From Notospermus geniculatus (taxonomy: Eukaryota > Nemertea > Pilidiophora > Heteronemertea > Lineidae), in assembly GCA_002633025.1 (NCBI GenBank), contig NMRB01000986.1, forward strand, positions 33,318 to 97,317: a stretch of DNA of 64,000 nucleotides. Direction: 5' to 3'. The notes under the pieces are model-generated. The model was given only the letters and a program-made list of their open reading frames with translations, was not told the DNA's origin and did no database searches. Position numbers and translations under genes: made by a program. Positions 55,115-64,000 of this stretch are shown here, piece after piece (position 1 is the stretch's first letter; each line of letters opens with the position of its first letter).

Positions 55115-58100
55115 TCACTGTAGACCAAAACCTTTTCCATTTTCAATGGCAATAGTGATCTTCTCTCGCAGCTTGTTCTCAGAGCTGTACTCTGGTAACA
55201 GGAACCGATTGAAACATGTCATCGCTGTTGGTAACCTGTGGAAGATAAGAAGACCATCATTTATCAGATTAAAATACAGAGATTAAACTGGAAGTTATAC
55301 TTAAGGGGAATTTGTGACGTATGTGCTTATTTCCTGGCAACATCTCATAAAAGTTCTGGTTTCCTGGCAACCTGTCGTCAGGGTCCTGGTTTCCCAGCAA
55401 CAACCAATCAGAGTCCCGGTTTCCCAGCAACCAACCAATCAGTCTTGGTTTCCTAGCAACCAGCCAGTCAGAGTCTTGGTTTCCCAGCAACCAACCAGTC
55501 AGTCCTGGTTCCCTAGCAACCAACCTGCCATAGTCATGGGGACTGGCAACCTACCTTTCTGAGTCTGCTCCATTCCTTTGTATGATAATTGGGAGGTGAC
55601 TCAGGCCCTTCAATGGAACACGATCACTTCCTGTGATGAAATGTAACAGCAGGCGCTTCTGTTCCGCCGTGTACTCGTGTACGGCTGTCCAGAACCATTT
55701 GATCACCCGATGGTCCTTGTGATATCCATCGTCATAGGACGCAGAACGTTCAAATGCATCAAAGTCCTGGAAACAAAGAAAACAGGAGGTCACTGGTCTA
55801 TTGGTACACTTTGTTCTGGGAACTCTCAGCATCCTCTTCCCGTATTAGTAAAGCCCATAGATGATAGACTGAATTGGCGAGTAGTTCACTTACAAAATCA
55901 GGGCTTCCACAGACGAGCAGCTCGATTTCTTCAGGTCGAAATAAGGACAACACATGACTATCACAGACTTTGTGGAATCCACGCTTGAATGCCTGCAAAG
56001 GGAGAGAGACTTATGACCAAGTGTGGGAAGTTAGTATTCTTGGCTCAATACTACAAGTTGGTCTTAACACGGTGTTTACAATGCATTAAAGCACTGTAAA
56101 CACCGTGTTAACACCAACTTTGAAATCACCCAGGACATGGCAGACATGCGACATGAGAAATCGTCTCAAGGTCAGAGAAAGTCAACTCACCGCAAACTGC
56201 TTGGCTATACTCTCTGTTACTAAATAGTTGACGTACGATTTGACATAGTTACAGCGGTTTTCATTCGTCACTGCAACATCAGCACCATTAGGGATGAGAT
56301 CAACGGTCACTGAATGACCATAGAATTCAGACGATACCTGGGGGAAGAATGTGCAAAGCAACTTCAAAGTCATATCTTCTTGTTGATAGGAAAGCCTTTT
56401 TTAACTTTTCACTGCAGAGGATGTCCTTTGTTGTAAAACTGAAACACTCCATTAAGGCCATTTTGGGACTGGACAAAACTGCCCGTAAGTGAGAGGTGCC
56501 CTGGTTACTGAGGTCTGACCAATGGAAGTGGCTGATTCAGGACAGAACTTTGTTGCATGACTGCAGTACATAATTGGGACTAGCATTAACTATAATATGA
56601 CAGGCTATTTTCCTCACGAACCCAGTCATTTACCTGGAATGTAAGACAAAACGTGTCCTCCACATCTCCTTCGTATTCCAACAGCTCCAGGAGGCTGCTG
56701 TGTATGACTGGTTGTACTTGATGCAAGTCGCTCAGGTACAGCGCCTCATCCTGTAACTGTTTGTATATCGCCAATGGAAACCGAATATCCAGGATGATTC
56801 CATTGTAAATAGCTAGACCTGAAACGAAACGGAAATGTACGAAGATGTTTCCATCTGCCAGAATCCTTTAGCAATGAAATAGTTTAAAGGAATAAGGGAG
56901 GTTTAACTCACCGAGTAATATTCCAACTAATTCAAACTCATCATCTGAGTTGAATGAAGCACCATTTATCCAGAGGTTCCTTGTCTCCTCTGAGTACAGG
57001 AACATCCCGTAGTCTTGGTCAAAGATTTCTGTGCAGACAAGCTGGAAGAATTCCTTTTGTAGGCCACCCATGTCCAAACCCTGGAAGAGGACAGGTCATC
57101 ACTGAATCTGACAGTAAATATGGATTAGGGCGTAGTTTAAAGTGGGTTTACACTCCAATGATGTCGAGTGACACCGCCGGGCACCGCACTGAGTGCGTAC
57201 TAGTCGCAGCAGTTCCAGAAGTCTAAACCTACCTTATGATGGCTACAACTTCAGCCACCTCCAGCCTCCAAAATGATACCTTACCTGTTCACCTCCTCCT
57301 ATATATTTGATCTTCAATGGTTTCTTGAGGTCCACCTCTTTGAGCCTGATCTGAGATATCGTGTCCTCGATCAGATGATCTCGTCTCACCTCTAGCACCA
57401 AATATGGACACATGGCAGATTTGACAGCATTCGGAAGGCGCGGACACCGACTGAAATCACGTAGGTATTTCTGCACCTGGTTGACCCGCTGGAAACAGAA
57501 ATGTTGACTTAAGCATGTTTCAAGACAATCATAAGATGCATATAACTACCGTACATGTATCCAGTTTGAGATGGAACTCAGGGGTCCACAATAGAGCGCG
57601 GAGGTTACCTAAACTGAGGTTTCATTACATGCCCTTACTCCAAAAAAGGGTTCAAACAAACTCACCGCCTGATGAAGAATCGCCTCCTGGTAAACCCGTC
57701 TCATTTGAATCACAGCATCGAGGTGTAACGCATGAACTTTGGAAGCCGGATCGAGCAGGAATGGATAGTTCAGAAGTGACGTCTCCTGCTGGGTGTTCGT
57801 GGTACTAGGGGTCACCGGGATCATGTGACATTTACACCAGCACTCGTACTCTGCCTTGTAGTCAAGTTTCCTATAACGCAAGAATTGAAGTGAGAACTCT
57901 TGAGTAAGGGAAGGCACCACCACCAATGAAGAGGGATATGTGTGAATGAGGAATACATCTATCAAGGTAACAATGAAGTCAACTGGTCTTTTTGGCTCAT
58001 CAAACTGAAGTTCATCTGGGAATTGATCTAGCAGCATTTGCAAATCATATGTGCCCGATCTACCAAAAGTAGGCGCAAGTCGCAGGTGATCATCACCGGT

Positions 58101-60520
58101 CATCAGTTTACTCAACTATTATCATGGATGTCCACTACTTCTGTCAACCTGCAGTAAACGTACATTTCAGCTATTGTGTTGCAAGGTCATTAACCCTTTC
58201 CTCGTTTGCGACTTGCGCCTACTTTTGCTAGATCGGGTCACATATTCCAGCCTTGCTTACCTGCCGAGTTCACCGACATAGAACATTCGATGTGGAATGA
58301 TAGAAGTACCCGTTTTTTTCTTCTGGAGCATGTTAGCTTCGTAGAATATCAACAATGTCTCCGCCATAGCGATAATTGAAGGTTCAGCCCTGAAATAACA
58401 ACATATATTCTGATCATTAGGGACTAAGAACATGCTTTTGAAGTGCCTTCACGAACTTTAGTTATGTCAGAAGACATTACAAGATCATTGTAACTGACAA
58501 TTGTGACCCCTGCCAGCAAATTGAGTCGGAATGTGCAGAGAAGAAGGCCCAAAGTGCACCAATGGCTTGTTGATTTCAGTATTGTCTGGCCATTGCGAAA
58601 TTTGACTCCGTCAATTTCAAGAGTTGTTCTCTGGTGATTTCGCCCTTTCCCAATTCGCCCTCTAATGGTTATTGGTAAGGGTTAGCTACCAGCATTTAAT
58701 GGATTTACCGTTAGGGGGCGAAATGGGAAGGGGCGAAGTGGGAATAAACCCTCTGGTGTCATGTTGAGTCTTCTTTCTGGCGCATTCCGACTCATTTTGC
58801 TGGCACGGGTCACATTTTTATCTTACTCTGACCTAATGAGTGGCGACATGACAGTCCTATCAACCATCTTATTGAATCAAGAGCAAAATACAGCACACAC
58901 AACACTGGGTGAATACATGCAGCAGGAGGAAACCAGAGTACCCAGAATAAACCGGCGCTGTCAACGAGAGTTGCCCTCTCTATCACATTGAGAATGGGTC
59001 TGACCAGGGATCTAAGAGCCTCAGAGGTGACAGGCAGGGATGTTTTCACTACACCATGCTGACAATGTTGACTGTACCTCTGATGATGCCTGAGTGACAG
59101 CATCAAATGGTCCTTCAGCATCCCCATCCTCTTCTCAAACAGATCAGCATCATACAAAAGAAGAACCTCGGAGAACGCTTCCCTGGTCGGAGGTAGCAGC
59201 CCCGAGAGTACAACACAGAGTTTCTGTCTGAGGGCATGGTTACGTCGCTTCCTGAATAACGGACATTCAAGAAGTATCGCCAACTGGTTGACTTCTTGTG
59301 GTTGGATTGTGACATTCGGTAGATGTGAGAGGAGGATTTCTATTGCGTTACGGAGGCAGGAAACCAAGGATTCCTGAAAATACAGAAAAGTAGTTAAGAT
59401 CTGCGATCAGTATCTCATCTTTTTAAAAATAAACCCCTCTCACAACACAAACTGAAACTCTGGTCTGCCCTTCAAAGATAAACAGCAGTAACTCCAACTC
59501 TAATAGACTCTATCACGCCAAAAGAGTGCAGCACAAAAGAGTGCAGCACCTGACGGGTCAGCATCATGATGTCCCGCACGTCATTTCATGATGTCTTGAG
59601 GTGAGACGAAAAAAATCAAATTGTTTCACGTCATGATCGCTGAAACAACTAGATTTTTTTCAAGTCACATCATGGCGTTCAGAAATGACGTGCAGGACAT
59701 CATGACGCTGACCCGACAGGTGCTGCACTCTTGGAGTGATATCGTCTATTGGGGGTTACATCAACACGGGTTATTGAAGTAACTGGAACAGCTGTAGCTT
59801 GCAATAGCAAGTATGTTGTAGTGTAGAGTATACCTATTACTTGAATCAACCACAGTCCCACTTATCAATTATGGAGACCGCCTTCAACACCAGAGTGACG
59901 ATGACCAAGAGAATAAGCGATTCTACTTTCAGTAAGGTCTAGACTCCCACCCACCTGTTTCATCAAAAGGTCATACGCCAGTCGCACTCCTTTCAAGTCA
60001 ATATTTGAGGAACTAATGGGCAACGACTCATCTTTCTGAAAAGGTCAGCGAAGATTAGTCAAAACTCAAAGGACTGTCACGAAAACAGTGAAAGATTTTA
60101 CCTACAAAAGTGTCATGAAGACGGTTCCACAGTTTGAAAGGGCCAAAAACAGAACAAGGGACAAATGTGGAACAACGGCGGCTAGTTCTTCAAAGATGAA
60201 TGTCATACACTTAAAATAGAACTGCCTACAAGTCTTGCACTAAATATAGTTGCTGCTTTAGCCATACAAGGAAAACCAATGATATGACACCAGCAGGGTG
60301 AACCCAGCCAGACACGTTTTTCATGTTGACTTAGAGACATTATTTTTACTTCAGATGGATCTGCTGACATCGAAATCGATACTCAGGGGATACCCCCCCC
60401 CCCCCCTGAATTACTCACCTTGAAACTGTTGTTGAGTGATTCTGATGATGCAAACACAGTCCTGATGGTGTTGAGCAAAAATGATGGATCCTGAGTCTCA
60501 GAATACTTATCAAGAGCCGA
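55115..60520 (-). CDS. HERC3/4-like HECT E3 ubiquitin ligase, C-terminal part, copy A
   Basis: Twelve exons chain in phase with GT-AG borders: 60520-60419, 60035-59955, 59373-59078, 58389-58261, 57870-57666, 57488-57285, 57080-56912, 56818-56634, 56337-56191, 55992-55894, 55766-55555, 55235-55115. They total 1950 nt, 649 residues plus stop. Residues 1-280 resemble the linker of small HERC proteins ([28 protein letters not shown]). The HECT domain follows: [81 protein letters not shown] and [13 protein letters not shown]. The catalytic Cys is near residue 617, 32 from the end, as in HERC4 and UBE3A. HECT ligases accept ubiquitin from E2 on this Cys and pass it to substrate. The first exon here begins at an acceptor, and RCC1 repeats, normal for HERCs, are absent. 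Identity as HERC rests on motif recall, not a search. Confidence 0.88.
55335..55540. repeat. Minisatellite in HERC intron, copy A
   Basis: About seven units of 30-33 bp: CCTGGTTTCCCAGCAACCAA plus CCAATCAGAGT. Variants carry TTTCCTAGCAAC or TTCCCTAGCAAC. It lies in the intron between the last two coding exons (55236-55554). Confidence 0.9.
56055..56121. mobile_element. Small fold-back insert in copy A intron only
   Basis: AAGTTGGTCTTAACACGGTG pairs with CACCGTGTTAACACCAACTT around a TGCATTAAAGCA centre. The matching intron of copy B (62626-62775) lacks it. Confidence 0.8.
58052..58238. mobile_element. Inverted-repeat element in HERC intron
   Basis: CGATCTACCAAAAGTAGGCG near the left pairs with CGCCTACTTTTGCTAGATCG at the right, and CAAGTCGCAG pairs with TTGCGACTTG. 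The protein-like minus-strand frame at 57871-58115 ends in this element and is intronic. Confidence 0.7.
59502..59750. mobile_element. MITE family AATAGAC, copy in HERC copy A intron
   Basis: AATAGACTCTATCACGCC pairs with the mirror of GGAGTGATATCGTCTATT, and GAGTGCAGCACCTG pairs with CAGGTGCTGCACTC. A relative sits at 62290-62507 in copy B, in a different intron. Confidence 0.8.
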
Positions 60521-60740
60521 CTGGAAAGACATGAGAGACTAAGCCACTGAATATGATCTTACTGAGATGACTGAACCTATATGTAAACCTGTGTCAGCAA
60601 ATCAGATTGAGAGAAGTAGGCCCAAAGTGCAGTGACCAGAAGTATCCAGGCTGACTTTGAAATCAAAATTTTGGAAAGAATTCTTCCAGAGGGGCAGCAA
60701 AGTTGTGCATCTTAAGATTTCAAAGTGCTGATGATTGTGG

Positions 60741-60903
60741 AGTAAAGTTGTCTCCGAATTTCGCAAATTTTCGACCCCAACCGGGGTCTTCTTCAGGCAC
60801 TTTCCAGTAGAGATCCCAGAATCTCCAGATCTCTACTAGAAAGTGCCTGAGAAAGACCCCAGTTGGGGTCGAAAATTTGTGACATTCGGAGACGACTTCA
60901 CAT
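60741..60903. mobile_element. Fold-back element between the HERC copies
   Basis: AAGTTGTCTCCGAAT and the mirror ATTCGGAGACGACTT, with AATTTTCGACCCCAACCGGG against CCCCAGTTGGGGTCGAAAAT and AGGCACTTTCCAGTAGAGAT against its mirror. A near-perfect long stem. Confidence 0.85.
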
Positions 60904-61398
60904 ACTGTAAAACGGGAAATTTTCGCGGACGTTTTAATTTTGCGGTCTTTGCGGTCCTATCACATCCGCACATTTAATACGCGTAAAAATTTTTCCATTC
61001 AACATTGTCGGCACGACCGGAAAAATAAGACACAATTTGCATAATGCTAGTACTTGCCAATAAATCGCGCTGAAACTTGCAACTCGGTAAACTCCACATT
61101 CAGAATAGTGTTAAAATATATTGTAAATAAGTTAAAGCTCACAACCTTTTGTTGTCAAATTCTCACCTGCATAATCACAGCCTTAAGCCTCATCATCAAG
61201 CCCATTCCTACAGTATCACCTTCTTACAGCAGGCATTAGTACCTTTCAGGACAGTACCTTTCGGGAATATTAATCTACTTTTGAATCTCCTACAATACCT
61301 TTCACAAATAAACATCAGAGTACTTTCCAAGGTGCCCATCGAGTTGGTACTTATCTATGACACCAACTGTATACTTCAATCCAATGGAGATCCCAACT

Positions 61399-63816
61399 TC
61401 ACTGTAGACCAAAACCTTTTCCATTTTCAATGGCAATAGTGATCTTCTCTCGCAGCTTATTCTCAGAGCTGTACTCTGGTAACAGGAACCGATTGAAACA
61501 TGTCATCGCTGTTGGTAACCTGCGGAAGACAAGAAGACCATCATTCATCAGATTAAAATACAGAGATTAAATTACAAGTTATATTTTTGGGGAATTTGTG
61601 ACATCTGTGCTTATTTCCTGGCAACGTCTCATGAAAGTCCTGGGCCGACCGAATCGAAACTCCAATAGCACTAACAGTGCCTAACAGAGAGGTATGCAAT
61701 GCCTTTTACCATTACAGAGTTTTTCTGTTAGGCCATGTTAGTGCTATTGGAGTTTCGATTCGGTCGGCCCTGGTTTTCTGGCAACCTGTCCGTCAGCGTC
61801 CTGGTTTCCCAGCAACAACCAATCAGAGACCCGGTTTCCCAGCAACCAACCAATCAGAGACCTGGTTTCCTAGCAACCAACCAGCAGAGTCCTGGTTCCC
61901 TAGCAACCAATCAGTCAGAGTCCTGGTTCCCTAGCAACCAACCTGCCATAGTCATGGGCACTGGCAACCTACCTTTCTGAGTCTGCTCCATTCCTTTGTA
62001 TGATAATTGGGAGGTGACTCAGGCCCTTCAATGGAACACGATCACTTCCTGTGATGAAATGTAACAGTAGGCGCTTCTGTTCTGCCGTGTACTCGTGTAC
62101 GGCTGTCCAGAACCACTTGATCACCCGATGGTCCTTGTGATATCCGTCGTCATAGGACGCAGAACGTTCAAATGCATCGAAGTCCTGGAAACAAAGAAAA
62201 CAGGAGGTCAGTGGTCTATTGGCACACTTTGTTCTGGGAACTCAGCATGTTCTTCCAGTATTGTAAAACCCTATGAATGATAGACAGAATACACTCTATC
62301 ACTCCAAAAGAGCACAGCACCTGACGGTAGCTACAGCGTCACGACGTCCCGTACTACACTCCATGACATCTTGACGTGAGACGACATCATGATCGCTGAA
62401 ACAAGTGGATTTTTTAGTCACATCACGGCGTTCAGAATGGGGTGTGGGATGTTGTGACGCTGTATCTACCGTCAGGTGCTGTGCTCTTTTGGAGTGATAT
62501 CGTCTATTGGCGAGTAGTTCACTTACAAAATCAGGGCTTCCACAGACGAGCAGCTCGATTTCTTCAGGTCGAAATAAGGACAACACATGACTATCACAGA
62601 CTTTGTGGAATCCACGCTTGAATGCCTGCAAAGGGAGAGAGACTTATGACCAAGTGTGGAGAGAATATCATCAATAACGAAAAGACAAGTGATCTTGGCT
62701 GAACATTTCATTGCACAGGCTGTGGCAGACGTGCGACGCGAGAAATTGGCTCAAGGTCAGAGAAAGTCAACTCACCGCAAACTGCTTGGCTATACTCTCT
62801 GTTACTAAATAGTTGACGTACGATTTGACATAGTTACAGCGGTTTTCATTCGTCACTGCAACATCAGCACCATTAGGGATGAGATCAACGGTCACTGAAT
62901 GACCATAGAATTCAGACGATACCTGGTGGAAGAACAAAAATAACAGTATCTTCAAACGCATATTTTATTGTTGATAGAAAAGCCTTTTTTAACCTCTCAC
63001 TACTGAGGATGTCCTTTGTTGTAAAATTGAAACGCTCCATTAAGGCCATTTTGGGACTGGACAAACCTTAAAGCGACGAATCCACTGATGCGATTTTGGC
63101 CTGAGATGGGGTTGCGATCCCTTACAATCACCTTGTAAGGACTTCCGATTGCCATATAAGGTGATCGTAAGGGATCGCAACCCCGTCTCAAGCCCAAATC
63201 GCGTCAGTGGATTCGCCGCTTAAGTGAGAGGTGCCCTGGTTACTGAGGTCAGACCAATTGGAAGCGGCTTATTCGGGACTGAACTTTGTTGCATGACTGC
63301 AGCACATAATTGGGACTAGCATTAGCTATAATATCACAGGCTATTTCCCTCAAGAACCCAGTCATTTACCTGGAATGTAAGACAAAACGTGTCCTCCACA
63401 TCTCCTTCGTATTCCAACAGCTCCAGGAGGCTGCTGTGTATGACTGGTTGTACTTGATGTAAGTCGCTCAGGTACAGCGCCTCATCCTGTAACTGTTTGT
63501 ATATCGCCAATGGAAACCGAATATCCAGGATGATTCCATTGTAAATAGCTAGACCTGAAACAAAACGGAAATGTACGAAGATGTTTCCATCTGCCAGAAT
63601 CCTTCAGCAATGAAACGGTTTAAAGGAATAAGGGAGGTTCAACTCACCGAGTAATATTCCAACTAATTCAAACTCATCATCTGAGTTGAATGAAGCACCA
63701 TTTATCCAGAGGTTCCTTGTCTCCTCTGAGTATACAAACATCCCATAGTCTTGGTCAAAGATTTCTGTACAGACAAGCTGGAAGAATTCCTTTTGTAGGC
63801 CACCCATGTCCAAACC
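61399..63816 (-). CDS. HERC3/4-like HECT E3 ligase, last six exons, copy B
   Basis: Exons are 63816-63648, 63554-63370, 62922-62776, 62625-62527, 62184-61973 and 61519-61399. Lengths (169, 185, 147, 99, 212, 121) are exactly those of copy A and all borders are GT-AG. They encode 310 residues from [12 protein letters not shown] to GKGFGLQ and stop, with the catalytic Cys in AMTCFN. Against copy A I count one replacement (Leu to Val in MFLYSEE) and about ten silent changes. Upstream exons lie beyond the right edge of the window, where RCC1 exons would be expected. This copy is the proximal 3' end for any transcript coming from the right; copy A would require skipping it or its own promoter. Both copies could also be two haplotypes placed in tandem by the assembler. 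Confidence 0.88.
61644..61768. mobile_element. Fold-back MITE in copy B intron, 5-bp duplication
   Basis: GCCGACCGAATCGAAACTCC pairs with its mirror ending GGTCGGC, and AATAGCACTAAC pairs with GTTAGTGCTATT. CCTGG lies on both sides (61639-61643, 61769-61773). Copy A has the uninterrupted site near 55350 (AGTTCTGGTTTCC). Confidence 0.88.
61775..61955. repeat. Minisatellite in HERC intron, copy B
   Basis: Same unit as 55335-55540 (GGTTTCCCAGCAACCAACCA), with about six units. Unit number and order of variants differ from copy A. Confidence 0.9.
62290..62507. mobile_element. MITE family AATAGAC, copy in HERC copy B intron
   Basis: CTATCACTCCAAAAGAGCAC and its mirror GTGCTCTTTTGGAGTGATAT. The same intron of copy A reads GATAGACTGAATTGGCGAG without the insert, an empty site. 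Confidence 0.85.
63072..63219. mobile_element. Fold-back MITE in copy B intron, TTAA flanks
   Basis: AGCGACGAATCCACTGATGC pairs with GCGTCAGTGGATTCGCCGC, and GGGGTTGCGATCCCTTAC pairs with GTAAGGGATCGCAACCCC. TTAA lies on both sides. Copy A lacks it (GACAAAACTGCCCGTAAGTG near 56473). Confidence 0.85.
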
Positions 63817-64000
63817 CTGGAAGAGGACACGTCATGACTGATTCTGACAGTAAATATGGATTAGGGTATAGCTTAAAAGGACCACGGTATTGCCACTTTT
63901 TCTCGACTGCCAGCGCCACTCTCCAACCCAGGGACTAAGTACGTTATCGGCGAATTGACCCAATTTACTACGTACATTTTGTAATGCGTTTTGCCGCTAG

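Larger units (their letters stand above)
61115..63880. repeat. Tandem duplication of the HERC 3' part
   Basis: Homology with 54822 to about 57145 begins at AATATATTGTAAATAAGTTA in both copies and continues through six exons. It breaks near 63880, where copy B turns into unrelated sequence (GGACCACGGTATTGCC). Exons are nearly identical and introns differ mostly by insertions. Confidence 0.95.

Noticed and set aside
57871-58115. Protein-like extension ([20 protein letters not shown]) on the HERC exon at 57666-57870
   Set aside because: The exon at 58389-58261 joins 57870 in phase and restores GELGRKLDY, as in HECT linkers. The extension is intron that runs into an inverted-repeat element.
1-64000. 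tRNA genes
   Set aside because: I looked for an internal B-box of the form GGTTCGANTCC and an acceptor stem and found none by eye; a covariance-model scan would be decisive.

Overview
This is a eukaryotic, almost certainly animal, nuclear window from a draft assembly: it has two N gaps, GT-AG introns, no operons, and low gene density. The palindromes TAGGCCTA and ACATGTACATGT are over-represented, TTAGGG-type motifs occur, and small fold-back elements are very abundant. This fits an invertebrate deuterostome (echinoderm, hemichordate or cephalochordate), but I cannot fix the species from sequence alone.

Layout. Positions 1-36 kb hold no gene I can defend. They carry minisatellites (7.6-8.2, 13.7, 18.4, 24.3-25.6, 31.6-32.0 and 32.7-33.0 kb) and many palindromic MITE-like elements. 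Some of these are nested in each other, and one has perfect 123-bp arms built from telomere-like motifs (16.5 kb). A single possible Gly/His-rich first exon lies on the minus strand at 11.2-11.4 kb. At 36.8-37.75 kb is a class A GPCR, broken by a 202-bp internal tandem duplication and lacking TM6-7. At 41.65-44.1 kb is a PLAC8/cornifelin-type gene whose middle part probably falls in an N gap. A second PLAC8 last exon stands at 51.1 kb.

The right end (53.8-64 kb) is a HERC3/HERC4-like HECT E3 ubiquitin ligase locus on the minus strand. Twelve consecutive in-phase exons (55115-60520) encode the linker plus the complete HECT domain, with the catalytic Cys 32 residues from the C terminus. A second copy of the last six exons (61399-63816) lies just upstream. 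The visible exons of the two copies differ at about ten synonymous sites and one Leu/Val site, while their introns carry different fold-back insertions. No RCC1 exons fit between the two copies, so the left copy is either an RCC1-less duplicate or an alternative 3' exon cassette.

The most notable structures are the HERC tandem duplication with its filled/empty MITE sites, the telomere-motif perfect palindrome, the nested palindromes, and several minisatellites whose unit contains a recognisable transcription-factor-like motif. Apart from the HERC and PLAC8 exons, annotation here is repeat annotation. I found no tRNA, rRNA or CRISPR.
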